Positions 25,472 through 35,034 of a stretch of 64,000 nucleotides of DNA are shown one piece after another. Every line of letters starts with the position of its first letter. The first letter of the stretch is position 1. Under the pieces are notes generated by a model. It was not told the origin of the DNA. It worked only from the letters and a program-made list of their open reading frames with translations, and searched no databases. The stretch comes from JANSWP01 sp041941305 (lineage in GTDB: Bacteria; Bacteroidota; Bacteroidia; Chitinophagales; Saprospiraceae). The stretch lies in contig JBGTQJ010000003.1 of assembly GCA_041941305.1 (NCBI GenBank), forward strand, positions 186,001-250,000, in the 5' to 3' direction. The translations under genes and the position numbers were made by a program.

Positions 25472-27700
25472 CTAAAATCTATAACTCAACCTTCCCTTCA
25501 AAAAAAATGGCATTCCAGGAGTAAAATGAAGCTCTTCCACACTTTCCGTTTCATTTGCCAATCTAGACTCAGTTGCAAACTGAGCTTCATTCCAATTCGT
25601 ATTGAAAAGATTTTCTATCACTAATCCTACGTCCAATTTTTTGAATTCATAATTGACATTCAAATCTGTTATAAAATAGCCTTCTGCCACTATAGAGTTA
25701 TCTTCATTTGCGGGTCGATCTTTTATAAACCGGTACCTAAGGCTGCCAGAAAAACCAGCTGGCAATTGAAAAGAAAGCCCTCCGGTAGCTGTTAAGTCTG
25801 GAGCCAGAGGAATATAATTTTCTCCCTCCAAGTCTTCTATAGATCTGGCCAATGTGTAATTGATATCTGAATCAAAATACCAACCATCCGCAATTTGATA
25901 GCGAATACCAAGATCGATTCCCTGCCGTCGAGTTTTTCCACTTGGTTCAACAACACCCTCATCTCCCACATACACAAATTCTTGCTCCAGATAGAGATAC
26001 CACAAAGCTCCTGTAAACCACAATCGTGGTAGCGGTTTCCAAACAGTTCCTATATCTACGCCATAGGCAGCTGGCAAGGTTTCCTTCACATTTTGAGCAA
26101 CTACAACTCTGGTATCATTGGAGTGAAAGCCAATCCCGGATTTGATAAACCATTGCCAATTGTGGTTGGGATTGTAAATGAAATTGAGCTTGGGGCTTAA
26201 TATAGTTGAAGTTTCTGATAGGGTCTGATATTGAGATTGCAAGGCATCTTTATATTCGAACTTAAAATAATCTACTCTTAATGCAGGATTAACGAGTAAT
26301 TTCCCAAAATCAAGCTCAGCATTAAAAAAAGAATATATATTGGCTTCTTGTACATCACCTAAAGCCATACTTTCCAAAGTCGTTTTTCGATTTAGTGTAC
26401 GAGACAGTTCATTGCCCTCAACAATATCGTAGCGCAAGCCTATACCAGCCTGAAAATCGCCATCTGCAAAATTGAAAGGCAGATTATGGTGTAAGACGCT
26501 TTCTAATCCAAAAATATCTCGTTCTTCAACCTGGCGGATTTGATCTCCATTTTCAGGGTCATTTAGGAAAAAGGTAAAATTGGAAAATAGCTCAAAAGTA
26601 TAATTGGAATAAAAGGCTTTACTGTTAACAAATGCCTTGTCTCCCACTGCTTTGGTATGTTTAATCAAAAAATTACTACGACTCGTATTGCCTCCTTCTG
26701 TATCATCTATACTTCCAAATCGACTGATTAAACCACTTTTGACTGCCCTGACCGGAATTTGTCCAGAAGCATCCCATTGACTTTGAAAATGGGAGGCAGT
26801 AAATGAAATTCTATCGTCATTGGACATCATGGCTGAGAATTTTCCCAACAAATTAAGTCGATGAAAATTTTGAGGAGATTCTACGGGTCCATCAGTGATG
26901 ACATATTCAGCCGCCAGATAAGCATCCTGGTTCTCAACATTTTCTAGTAAATTAAATAAACCTACTGTACGGAGCGTATTGAATTTCCCGATTTCCAAAC
27001 TTAATTGACTACTTTCCAGTTTATCTTTGGTTTGAAAATCTACGTAGCCTGCAGTGTTGAAATTACCCTTATCTGCATAATAGGGACCTTTCCCGAAGTC
27101 CAGTCGTTCCAATGTTTCCGGAATTAGGAAATGCAAATCGGCGTAACCCTGACCATGGGCGTGGGAAACCATATTTACTGGCATTCCATCAACTGTTAGG
27201 TTAATGTCTGTACCGTGATCGATGTCAAAACCTCTTAGAAAAATTTGCTCCGCTTTGCCACCACCAGCATGTTGACCAATAAACAATCCCGGAACTTTTC
27301 GAAGAATTTCCTGAGATGAATTGACTGGATTGGTTTGTAAATCTATTCTTGAAATTTGATTCAAGGCTTGCAGACTATTGGAAATCACTACTTGATTTAA
27401 ATCAAAATATTTATCTCGTAAAATGATAGTTTTGGGTTTTTCAAAGTCTTTTTCTGTCAGAATGATTTGAGTAGTTTCAAATCCCAGATAGCTAATATTT
27501 AGGGTATCACCAACACTGACTTGTTCAAAATGAAAAATCCCGAAATCATTACTATGGGCGTGATGCTCCATGTTATTTTTAAAGATATATGCATCCTGAA
27601 TTGGTGTTCTGGAGGCATCGAGGACTTTCCCTTTAAGACTTTGACCATAAATGGTTAGTTGTGTTGCCAAAAAGCACAACAGAAGTATTTCTTTTTTCAT
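25472..27700 (-). CDS. TonB-dependent outer membrane receptor, possible metal uptake
   Basis: The 742-residue protein has a signal peptide (to YGQ), an N-terminal CarboxypepD_reg-like domain (LKGKVLDASRTPIQDAY), a plug domain with ILRKVPGLFIGQHAGGG and QIFLRGFDIDHGTDI, and a C-terminal beta barrel ending in FFLKGRLSYRF with the terminal Phe. The plug carries an unusual His-rich segment, NMVSHAHGQGYADLHFLIP, preceded by MEHHAHSND in the first domain. This fits a receptor for a metal or metal complex, though the substrate is not shown. It lies 131 bases downstream of a small His-rich protein on the same strand. Confidence 0.9.
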   Translation of the reverse strand: MKKEILLLCFLATQLTIYGQSLKGKVLDASRTPIQDAYIFKNNMEHHAHSNDFGIFHFEQVSVGDTLNISYLGFETTQIILTEKDFEKPKTIILRDKYFDLNQVVISNSLQALNQISRIDLQTNPVNSSQEILRKVPGLFIGQHAGGGKAEQIFLRGFDIDHGTDINLTVDGMPVNMVSHAHGQGYADLHFLIPETLERLDFGKGPYYADKGNFNTAGYVDFQTKDKLESSQLSLEIGKFNTLRTVGLFNLLENVENQDAYLAAEYVITDGPVESPQNFHRLNLLGKFSAMMSNDDRISFTASHFQSQWDASGQIPVRAVKSGLISRFGSIDDTEGGNTSRSNFLIKHTKAVGDKAFVNSKAFYSNYTFELFSNFTFFLNDPENGDQIRQVEERDIFGLESVLHHNLPFNFADGDFQAGIGLRYDIVEGNELSRTLNRKTTLESMALGDVQEANIYSFFNAELDFGKLLVNPALRVDYFKFEYKDALQSQYQTLSETSTILSPKLNFIYNPNHNWQWFIKSGIGFHSNDTRVVVAQNVKETLPAAYGVDIGTVWKPLPRLWFTGALWYLYLEQEFVYVGDEGVVEPSGKTRRQGIDLGIRYQIADGWYFDSDINYTLARSIEDLEGENYIPLAPDLTATGGLSFQLPAGFSGSLRYRFIKDRPANEDNSIVAEGYFITDLNVNYEFKKLDVGLVIENLFNTNWNEAQFATESRLANETESVEELHFTPGMPFFLKGRLSYRF

Positions 27701-27831
27701 AATGTTAGATTTGATTTATGCACCATCATTTTGGCTTATTCTGGATTATTCAATTCAATGGATTTCGATTCTCATTGTTCCAGTTGCCAAAATCAAAGTG
27801 CTGTTCATTTACCAAAATTGAGCTCAAAACA

Positions 27832-28242
27832 TTATGAATAGCGAGGAGGTGGGGTAGGGACAGAGGGGTAGCAATTGGAAGGATCTGACAGCTTTGAATG
27901 CGGTATTTTATATAATGACAGGAAATAAGCATTCAAATTAGGAGATTCACTTAATAACTGTGGATTTTTCTTGATGTCCTGCTTGTTGTTATTGTTAACA
28001 GGCATTTCTTCATCGGGGAAAGCATCTATTAGTAGCTCAAACACAGTAAGTGAGTTGTGATGATGCCCTTGCTCCATATGTTGGAAATAGGAATGGTCAA
28101 CTCCAGTTCCGGTACAGCCATTTTTCAAATGTGCCAAAAAGTGCAGGCCCTCTAATAGGGAAAACTGTACACTGGCTACCAGATAAAAAAGAAGTACTCC
28201 GGCAACCCATATTTTTCGATATGTTGAAGAAAAGTTTTGCAT
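27832..28242 (-). CDS. Small His-rich exported protein upstream of a TonB receptor
   Basis: Read from ATG 28242 (136 residues; TTG at 28260 rejected). A hydrophobic segment (KIWVAGVLLFYLVASVQFSL) anchors or exports it. The rest holds a cluster of histidines (HSYFQHMEQGHHHNS), paired Cys in GCTGTG and SNCYPSV, and a C-terminal PTPPPRYS. Bacteroidota often encode short proteins with His, Cys and terminal Pro motifs beside TonB receptors for metals or heme; this one resembles that type (HYC_CC_PP-like). It is directly upstream of such a receptor, so metal binding in the periplasm is a reasonable inference. I know no characterised homologue. Confidence 0.6.
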   Translation of the reverse strand: MQNFSSTYRKIWVAGVLLFYLVASVQFSLLEGLHFLAHLKNGCTGTGVDHSYFQHMEQGHHHNSLTVFELLIDAFPDEEMPVNNNNKQDIKKNPQLLSESPNLNAYFLSLYKIPHSKLSDPSNCYPSVPTPPPRYS

Positions 28243-28340
28243 GTTGTCTTGAACTTTCAATTAACATACGAGCATGGGGTTGGGTTTGGATTACGTGAAG
28301 ATAAAATTTTTTTCTGGCTAATGCTTGTCCCTGTACTGAC

Positions 28341-28399
28341 AAAAAAAAGTACCACGACTCTCCAGAGTCCTTTATATGTATTTTACCGGCTCTGGAGAG
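28341..28399 (-). terminator. Hairpin with T-run after allantoicase
   Basis: On the minus strand, arms at 28390-28399 and 28358-28367 (CTCTCCAGAG) form a perfect 10-base stem enlarged by CCGGC/GCCGG-type bases. A run of eight T follows at 28348-28341. It separates alc from the small His-rich gene. Confidence 0.6.
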
Positions 28400-28404
28400 C
28401 CGGG

Positions 28405-29457
28405 CTACCATTTTCCAAATAACCGAAGACGACTTACTCCTCCATCAGGGTAAATTTTTAACCGAACATGGGAAATTTTTGAATGTTCCACAATTTCAGC
28501 CTTAAAAGAATGCTCTGCATCTGCACTCAGTTTTTGTTTTGGCAATAATATGTTCCATTCTATATTTCCCTTTCTTATTTCCTCATCATTTTCCGAAAAA
28601 CAAGCCTCTATGGAACAGGAATCAGGGTAATTTCCCTTAAAATGGCAGGTGTCCACCAGGACTCGATGAATAATACCTGGTTTCGCCAATTTTAAGATGA
28701 CCCAATCCACATTTCCCGGCATTCTACTTCTTTTGGTTTCCCATCCATCTCCCATATTGATACCCCTTCCAGGCATAATGAGGTTGCTCATGGAACTGAA
28801 AAACATGTCGTTACAAACCAAAGCTTTTCCACCGTTAATTGCGGCAGCCAAATCTATTTCTTCATTGGGGTTTAGGTACTCCCAATTATTGAAAACTTCT
28901 CCATACACTTTGAATCTGGCAACACCTCCATCTGGATAAATGTGGAGCCTTAGATGGCTAAAGGTTTCATTACTATTGCATTCATAGAAATTCTGGCTAC
29001 CAGGAGCCAAGGGCGATTTAGGTAAGATCTCCAGCCAGTTTTGTTTTGCCCAAAATTGCCCATTTGAGTTAGGAGGCAATTTTAAATTGCCTCCTAACTT
29101 CGAGTCAATTAATATTCCCTCCACCGATGCAAAAGGAGGATGATTCCCCAAAAAGTGGTTGGTATCAATATCGAATCCGGTTATTTTTCCAGATGTTGCC
29201 AATTCTATTATACACCAATCGTGCCCAGGTATTCTTTTTCTACGGGATTCCCACCCGTCCATCCATTTACCGTTATCTGTGTATTTATCAGGAATAAAAA
29301 TACCGCGTCCTGGTTTGATTAAATTTTCTTTCGCAGCAAAAAAATCATCTGTTGCAAAGCATACTTTGCCACCAAGTCGCTCAGCAGCTAAATCTGTTAG
29401 TTGTGTAAATGATGGAACCTTTACTGGTTCAGATGTTGCTAATTTTTTAGAATGCAT
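28405..29457 (-). CDS. alc: Allantoicase
   Basis: The 350-residue enzyme hydrolyses allantoate to ureidoglycolate and urea in the cytoplasm. It shows the internal two-fold repeat of the family. Each half has a start like GGKVCFATDDFFAAKENLIKPG or GGKALVCNDMFFSSMSNLIMPG, a GDGWETKRSRMPG or MDGWESRRKRIPG block, and a closing HLRLHIYPDGGVARFKVYGE or HVRLKIYPDGGVSRLRLFGK. The ATG at 29457 lies 19 bases inside the end of the allantoinase gene, so the two are translationally coupled. The order allB-alc gives two consecutive steps of allantoin use as nitrogen source. Ureidoglycolate or urease genes are not in the window. Confidence 0.96.
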   Translation of the reverse strand: MHSKKLATSEPVKVPSFTQLTDLAAERLGGKVCFATDDFFAAKENLIKPGRGIFIPDKYTDNGKWMDGWESRRKRIPGHDWCIIELATSGKITGFDIDTNHFLGNHPPFASVEGILIDSKLGGNLKLPPNSNGQFWAKQNWLEILPKSPLAPGSQNFYECNSNETFSHLRLHIYPDGGVARFKVYGEVFNNWEYLNPNEEIDLAAAINGGKALVCNDMFFSSMSNLIMPGRGINMGDGWETKRSRMPGNVDWVILKLAKPGIIHRVLVDTCHFKGNYPDSCSIEACFSENDEEIRKGNIEWNILLPKQKLSADAEHSFKAEIVEHSKISHVRLKIYPDGGVSRLRLFGKW

Positions 29458-30791
29458 TTGCCAGGGATTTGGTCACTCAATAAATCGTTTTGAAACACGA
29501 TTTCTCCATTGACAATGGTCCTTTTCACCTTTCCAAACATTTCAGATTCCAAGTAAGGACTTATTTTATGTTTTTGATGTAATTGAGATACTTTTAATTT
29601 AAACTTTTCTTCAGGAGACCAAATAAGTAAGTCTGCATCCATCCCAATTTTTATCCTTCCTTTTTGGTGCCCAATGCCTAAAAAATGAGCAGGATGATTT
29701 GTTAATAAGGGAATAAAGGTCTCTATGCTTAAATCATTTTTCAGGGCAGTCCAGGAAGCAGAAAGTAAACTTTGAATACCCGCAATACCTCCCCAAGCTT
29801 TTGAGTAATCTCCACTTTCCAGTTCTTTGATATCAGGTGGGGCAGGGGAGTGGTCTGTCGTAATAAAATCCAACACACCTGCTCTTAAGGCATTGATTAA
29901 TAATTGATTATTGGTTTTTTCTCTAATCGGTGGGGCACATTTGAAAAGGGTATTTCCATCTGGAATATCTTCAGCATTGAAAAACAAATATTGGGGGCAG
30001 GTTTCAGCAGTTAATGGCAATCCCTCAGATTTTGCTTTTTTTATAGTTTCCAATGCGTCAGATGAGGAGACATGTACGATATGGGTTCGGCAGTTGTATT
30101 TTCTGCACAAAGCTATCATTAGGTCAATTGCCTTGTTTTCCCAGGATCTTGGTCTTGAATTGAGGTAGGCCAAATAGCTTTTAGGCGATTTTTTCAGGTC
30201 TGCTTCTACAGGATGTTTCTCATATAATTCACAATGCGCTAAGAGTGGAATTTGGTGTTTGGCTAGAACAGGCATCGCTTTTTCCAGTGTTTCCCTTTCA
30301 ACATTTGGAAATTCATCAATTCCAGAATGAATCAAAAAACATTTGATGCCCAAAACTCCCATTTCTATCAAAGTCTCTAATTCATCTTCATTTCCGGGTA
30401 TTAATCCACCATAAAACCCACAATTCACGCTTAATTTTCTTTTTGAAGCTTGTAATTTGAAATTAAAAGCATGACCAGAAGTAGTCACCGGGCTTGAATT
30501 TAGAGGCATATCTACCAATGTAGTCGTTCCTCCTGCCGCCGCTGCCCTCGTTGCTGTTTCAAATCCTTCCCATTCTGTTCTGCCAGGTTCATTGATGTGG
30601 ACGTGTGCGTCGATAATACCAGGCATAAGGATGTTATTTCCAACATCCAGGAATTCAGATACAGGTTTTTCAATTTTGCCTGCTGTGATTTCCGTGATTT
30701 TTTCATCGCGATAATAAACTGTTGCAGGTTGAAGCTGATTATTTAACCAGCAACGATTTGAGAAAATACCTCTGTTTGTTTTTGACGTCAT
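29439..30791 (-). CDS. allB: Allantoinase
   Basis: The 450-residue amidohydrolase opens the hydantoin ring of allantoin to allantoate. Its dinuclear metal site is complete: H63 and H65 (DAHVHINEPG), the carboxylated K150 (VLGIKCFLIHSG), H186 (LLAHCE), H240 (HIVHVSS) and D313 (TTDHSPAPP). The specific HINEPGRTEWEGFETAT block favours allantoinase over dihydropyrimidinase. The gene is first of an operon with alc, which overlaps it by 19 bases. It is divergent from the CHU_C protein across a 90-base spacer. Confidence 0.95.
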   Translation of the reverse strand: MTSKTNRGIFSNRCWLNNQLQPATVYYRDEKITEITAGKIEKPVSEFLDVGNNILMPGIIDAHVHINEPGRTEWEGFETATRAAAAGGTTTLVDMPLNSSPVTTSGHAFNFKLQASKRKLSVNCGFYGGLIPGNEDELETLIEMGVLGIKCFLIHSGIDEFPNVERETLEKAMPVLAKHQIPLLAHCELYEKHPVEADLKKSPKSYLAYLNSRPRSWENKAIDLMIALCRKYNCRTHIVHVSSSDALETIKKAKSEGLPLTAETCPQYLFFNAEDIPDGNTLFKCAPPIREKTNNQLLINALRAGVLDFITTDHSPAPPDIKELESGDYSKAWGGIAGIQSLLSASWTALKNDLSIETFIPLLTNHPAHFLGIGHQKGRIKIGMDADLLIWSPEEKFKLKVSQLHQKHKISPYLESEMFGKVKRTIVNGEIVFQNDLLSDQIPGKCILKN

Positions 30792-30881
30792 ATCAGATTT
30801 TCGAAATTAGCGTGGGACTGTCTCCCATGGCAAAATTTGTATTTTTACAAGCGTGTCATATATGAATTCCTTCCAAAGATA

Positions 30882-32168
30882 ATGAAGCATTATTGCCCAA
30901 TACTTCTTTTTGCCTTTTTCTGCATATCCGTATCTTATGCTCAGGGATTTGATTGCGATATTTCTGCTGGTGTATCTTGTGAAGAAGCTCCTATCATTTG
31001 CCATCTTCACGGTTTTCGGTCTCGATTGCCTGAATCCAATTCGGGAGCTGCTCCTCCAGGTTTTTGTGGGTCTGTTCAAAATGCGCACTGGATAAGTTTT
31101 CTAGCGCGCTCAACGTTTATGCGCATTGCCTTGAATCCAACCAATTGCATCAATCTTACTGGGGTTCATGGACGATTGTATAAAGCAGATGACTGCAATG
31201 GTTTGGTTCCAATCGCAGAATGTTGGGATGAGGTGGGACCAGTCATTCCCATTTTCAACGCAGCAAACTTGATAATTGGGGAACGTTATTACATCATAAT
31301 TGATGGCGTTGATGGAGATGTTTGCGACTATCAAATAAATGTAATGGAAGGATATATAGAGCCACCTGAGTTGGCCAATGCGGGATTACCATCTAAGTTA
31401 TGTGAAAATCAAAACCTCCACCTGGATGGTTCAATGTCTGCTGAAGGAGAAAACTTTCAATATTTTTGGCATACTACCAATGGGCAAATCATTAAAGGGG
31501 AAAACACACTTCAACCTGAAATCGGAGCATTGGGAAATTATATCCTTTCTGTAAAAAATACAGCTGAGAATTGTTTGGATACTGATTCGGTATTAATCAC
31601 AGAATTAGTTGTTTCCGATTTGGAAGTACATCTGGAAAGCCAAATTGATTTGGACATAGGGGAACCATATCAATTAAACCCAGAAATCAATTTGCCCTTA
31701 TCTGAAATTTCAGAAATTGTATGGAAACCCGCTTTTGGATTGAGTTGCACAGATTGTTTAAACCCAGTTGTCAATAGTAGCCTTACCACGAGGTATGAAT
31801 TGACTATTAATGATTTTAATGGTTGTACTGCTACTTCCCAAATTCTTGTTAATATCAATAATGGAGGGAAATTACCAGTCTATATCCCGAACGTCTTTTC
31901 TCCTAATAATGATGGTATGAATGATCGCCTTGTCATCTATGGAAGTGAATTCATCCAGAATATTTCTTCGATTAAGGTCTTTTCAAGGTGGGGAGGGCTG
32001 GTTTTTGAGGCAACCAATTTTCCTCCTAATGATTTTCAGGCTGCCTGGAACGGAAGATCTCCTACTGGTGGGTTTTTGCCTCGAGATGTGTATTTGGTTC
32101 AGTTAGAGGTAGAATTATTGGATGGTCGTAGAGAGGTGGTGTTTGGTGATGTACTGCTATTAAGATAA
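30882..32168 (+). CDS. CHU_C (gliding-type) C-terminal domain surface protein
   Basis: Read from ATG 30882 (428 residues), the protein has a signal peptide to SYAQ. The central part has Ig/PKD-like segments rich in Asn (LDGSMSAEGENFQYFWHT). It ends with the CHU_C / type B T9SS domain: VFSPNNDGMNDRLVIYGSE, IKVFSRWGGLVFEA and FLPRDVYLVQLEVELLDGRR. This tail sends proteins through the type IX secretion system to the surface or medium. Nine or more cysteines in the N-terminal third suggest disulfides. The true role is unknown; binding or adhesion is typical. Confidence 0.88.
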   Translation: MKHYCPILLFAFFCISVSYAQGFDCDISAGVSCEEAPIICHLHGFRSRLPESNSGAAPPGFCGSVQNAHWISFLARSTFMRIALNPTNCINLTGVHGRLYKADDCNGLVPIAECWDEVGPVIPIFNAANLIIGERYYIIIDGVDGDVCDYQINVMEGYIEPPELANAGLPSKLCENQNLHLDGSMSAEGENFQYFWHTTNGQIIKGENTLQPEIGALGNYILSVKNTAENCLDTDSVLITELVVSDLEVHLESQIDLDIGEPYQLNPEINLPLSEISEIVWKPAFGLSCTDCLNPVVNSSLTTRYELTINDFNGCTATSQILVNINNGGKLPVYIPNVFSPNNDGMNDRLVIYGSEFIQNISSIKVFSRWGGLVFEATNFPPNDFQAAWNGRSPTGGFLPRDVYLVQLEVELLDGRREVVFGDVLLLR

Positions 32169-32467
32169 GTAGCACAGCCATAATTAATTTGAAAAAGTAA
32201 CAAACCCAGACGCGCCCCTTACCCCTAAAGAATGCCTTGGCTTTTCTGAGAGAAAAAAGAGGAGAAAAGCTTGGCTCATATCATCACTTAATGTCCTTCC
32301 AGACATTGCACTCTCATCCTTTAGGGGTAAGGGGCTTGAGACTGGATGATTTTATTTTCCAAATCATTCATGCTGTCCGGTTCCAAGGCATTTATGCCGT
32401 TGTTCCTTATAGTTTAGACCGACCTAAAGGTCTCGGAACCGGACACTCTGAAGAATGTGCTATCTAT
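32169..32467. repeat. Spacer with two nested inverted repeats
   Basis: The first structure has perfect 16-base arms at 32215-32230 and 32319-32334 (CCCCTTACCCCTAAAG). The second has perfect 11-base arms at 32374-32384 and 32435-32445 (TGTCCGGTTCC), with a smaller AGACC/GGTCT stem inside. The loop of the first holds a reversed copy of the repeat at 7592-7613 (32287-32309). No coding frame is convincing. Confidence 0.7.
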
Positions 32468-33976
32468 TTAAATATCGACAGGTTTATACCCGCCTTTCGA
32501 TCTAAAATAAAATATCAGGGCGATGTAGCAAATCAGCATGAGTATTGGGAAGTAAGCAACCGTACTCAAAGCTGCTTTTTGGGCTCCTGATTGAATATCT
32601 CCAATGGTTTGTTTATCAGTATCAGGCGCAGCTTCTACTTTTGAGCCATCGATGCTCATGTATTTTCCAAAAACGCCCGATTTTTCGTTGATGACATAGG
32701 TGCTATGCAAATTGGTGTCGTTGGCAGCATCATAAGCTTGAATCTGCTTATCTACTTGTTGATCCTGGAAATACCCTAAAAATGGAGCTCCCACAATGCC
32801 CACAGCCAACATACCAACACCTGCAACGGCATTCAGGGTAAGCGCACCTCCTTTTGGAAATTGCTCTGCAACCACTCCAAGGGTCGTTGGCCAGAAGAAG
32901 GTTTTTCCAACTCCGTAAAGGGTCGCTGCAATTAAAATGGTAGCGCCAGTGGCTTTGGATAGGAAAATGAGCCCTACAGCCGCGAGTGCTGCGCTTACTG
33001 CCAATAATCCCAAAGGAGACAGTTTGTGAACAATCGGTCCGGCATAAAACCGCAATATGACCATGATGAGAGAAGTATAGACCAAAACCCATCCTGCATT
33101 GAGCCCAATGTTTTCCATTTGTGGTCCCATCAGCTCAGTGATCCAGCTATCTACACCTAACTCGGTGGTGGCTAGCGGCATCATTATTAGTAACAGGAGA
33201 ATGAACAAAGGACGACCCAAAGCCCAGTTTACATAATATCCAAATGTGCCAGTCATTAAGGCGATTAAAATGTAATTTAAGGTAGAACCCCAATTAAAAA
33301 CCCTTCCTACTTCAATAACTACAAGGGTACTAATTATCAAGGCTCCCAAAATACCCACTTCTTTGAGCATATCTTTATAGGAAACTCCAGCTGACACTCG
33401 CTCTTGAATTGGAAACTGTTTATTCCAAAGCATAAAAGCATAAATAACGGTGGGAATAAGGATTAATCCAATTTTGATTCGCCATGCAATGTCAGCCCCC
33501 ATAGCAATGGCAATGATGCCACCTAGTACCAGACCTCCCGGCCAGCCGGCATGCAGAATATTCAGCCACTTGGTTTTATCTTTACTGAACATCGTGGAGA
33601 CCAGGGGATTGATATATGCTTCTACTGTTCCACTACCTAGTGCCAATACCAGGGTTCCCAAATACATTCCCCAGTATCCTTTTGCAGTGAGGATCAAAAC
33701 GGTGGAAAGGGTATGGCACAGCAGACCAAAATACATAGCAACCTTGTAACCTACCCTGTCAATTATCAAACTGAATAGTACAATACTGACTGCAAATGGC
33801 CACAATCCCACACCTAGAATCTCACCTGTCTGTGTTTCGGACAAACCAAATTCTGCAGACCAGTCTCCTGCAGTAAGCACTCTTGCAATAAATCCAAAGG
33901 AAGTAGCAATCAAAGCGATGAAGCAGCCCCAAAAAAGTTTCATATCTGGAGCTTCGCTCGTAGAAGTTGAAGTCAT
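32468..33976 (-). CDS. MFS transporter (sugar-type), with long last loop
   Basis: The 502-residue inner membrane protein has twelve predicted membrane helices. Family features include GVGLWPFAVSIVLFSLIIDRVGYK in the first loop region, AYINPLVSTMF, HAGWPGGLVLGG, and the second-half TLYGVGKTFFWPTTLGVV. About 55 soluble residues (QDQQVDKQIQAYDAAND to IQSGAQKAAL) lie between the last two helices, longer than usual. The substrate cannot be told; relatives are annotated as sugar or sialic-acid-like transporters. It is transcribed after the DUF4249/TonB pair but separated from it by a 25-base-arm hairpin, so it is probably a separate unit. Confidence 0.88.
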   Translation of the reverse strand: MTSTSTSEAPDMKLFWGCFIALIATSFGFIARVLTAGDWSAEFGLSETQTGEILGVGLWPFAVSIVLFSLIIDRVGYKVAMYFGLLCHTLSTVLILTAKGYWGMYLGTLVLALGSGTVEAYINPLVSTMFSKDKTKWLNILHAGWPGGLVLGGIIAIAMGADIAWRIKIGLILIPTVIYAFMLWNKQFPIQERVSAGVSYKDMLKEVGILGALIISTLVVIEVGRVFNWGSTLNYILIALMTGTFGYYVNWALGRPLFILLLLIMMPLATTELGVDSWITELMGPQMENIGLNAGWVLVYTSLIMVILRFYAGPIVHKLSPLGLLAVSAALAAVGLIFLSKATGATILIAATLYGVGKTFFWPTTLGVVAEQFPKGGALTLNAVAGVGMLAVGIVGAPFLGYFQDQQVDKQIQAYDAANDTNLHSTYVINEKSGVFGKYMSIDGSKVEAAPDTDKQTIGDIQSGAQKAALSTVAYFPILMLICYIALIFYFRSKGGYKPVDI

Positions 33977-34110
33977 TTTGATTAGTTTTTCGTTATGAAT
34001 TTGATGTAAAAGCCAAAGATTCTTTTAGAGGATTTGGCTTTGGCCTTTATAATTTTTGGTCAAAATACGAATAAAAAGAAATTTCACAACGAAGCAAGGA
34101 GTGTAAGGTC

Positions 34111-34165
34111 AAGTTCAAGTTCAAGTTCAAGTTCAATTTTTGAACTTGAACTTGAACTTGAACTT
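34111..34165. repeat. AAGTTC hexamer hairpin
   Basis: Tandem AAGTTC hexamers (34111-34135) face their exact reverse complement (34141-34165) across a 5-base loop, giving perfect 25-base arms. It lies just after the DUF4249 stop on the minus strand. Without a U-tract, it is only possibly a terminator. Confidence 0.85.
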
Positions 34166-34178
34166 AAAAAGAGGTTCT

Positions 34179-35006
34179 CTATTCCTCAACCACCACTTCC
34201 ATCCATTCCTTCTTAGAAACCTGGAAATACCCCAATGCGCCACCTTTAATATTGGTTTTGACATTGGCAGGTTGACCACTAAACATGCCTCCATCATTGT
34301 TGATATTGGCAGCTAAATCGGTAAAATGAACAAAAGCTTCTCTTGTAATGCTATACATCTCCATTCTCGCATTGTCTCCCAGGGCATAATATCCTGGAAT
34401 GGGTAATGCGGCTATTTCGGAAGCAATAATTTCATCATCATATGCAAAAATGAAGGTACCATCCTCGTTTTCCGGTATATCATTTTTGAAAAATTTAAAA
34501 AGGTAATAATCTTCTCTATCCTGTGGTTCTTTCATAAATACCACCACCTCATAAAATTCTCCTTCTTCCTCTGGATCTTTCATCTCTTCTTCATTGATTA
34601 CGGAGAGCATGGTGTCGATGGTGGTCAATTCCATCATTTCTTCTGATGCTGAAAATGATTGCCCATCAACTTCAATTTCCATGGAATAAACATTTCCTAC
34701 TTTACCAGAAAAAGGAGTATCTGAAACATATAGACCCTTGTCTGTTTCAGAATAATTCCAGGTATTACCTTCATTATCAGATACTTGTACAGAAGCATTG
34801 CTGACTCTTGGAGTGACCCCATCCACATTAAAAGGAACAGTCTGACTGATTTTTATTTCATGCCTTTTTAATTCATTGGTCACGAGCCCTTCAATGACAA
34901 TAAGTGCATCGGTTTGTTTGGGATCCAATTCCACCGTTTTTTCGCAAGCAGAAAAAGCGAAAATGGCAATAAATGCTACAATTAAAATATTTATGGTGTT
35001 TTTCAC
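34179..35006 (-). CDS. DUF4249 lipoprotein paired with a TonB receptor
   Basis: The 275-residue protein starts with GTG at 35006 and a lipoprotein signal (AFSAC, Cys21). The pattern ALIVIEGLVTNELKRHEIKISQTVPF followed by ASVQVSDNEGNTWNY is typical of DUF4249, an outer membrane lipoprotein family that accompanies certain TonB receptors in Bacteroidota. The acidic loop MKDPEEEGEFYEVVVFMKEP is peculiar to this copy. It lies downstream of the TonB receptor on the same strand, separated by a large inverted repeat, and the two likely form a transport pair with unknown substrate. Confidence 0.88.
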   Translation of the reverse strand: MKNTINILIVAFIAIFAFSACEKTVELDPKQTDALIVIEGLVTNELKRHEIKISQTVPFNVDGVTPRVSNASVQVSDNEGNTWNYSETDKGLYVSDTPFSGKVGNVYSMEIEVDGQSFSASEEMMELTTIDTMLSVINEEEMKDPEEEGEFYEVVVFMKEPQDREDYYLFKFFKNDIPENEDGTFIFAYDDEIIASEIAALPIPGYYALGDNARMEMYSITREAFVHFTDLAANINNDGGMFSGQPANVKTNIKGGALGYFQVSKKEWMEVVVEE

Positions 35007-35034
35007 AATTGTTGATTTTAAGATTGTTCAAAAG

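Noticed and set aside
30807..31088. Minus-strand frame antisense to the CHU_C gene start
   Set aside because: Shadow of the real + strand gene, which has a signal peptide and T9SS domain.
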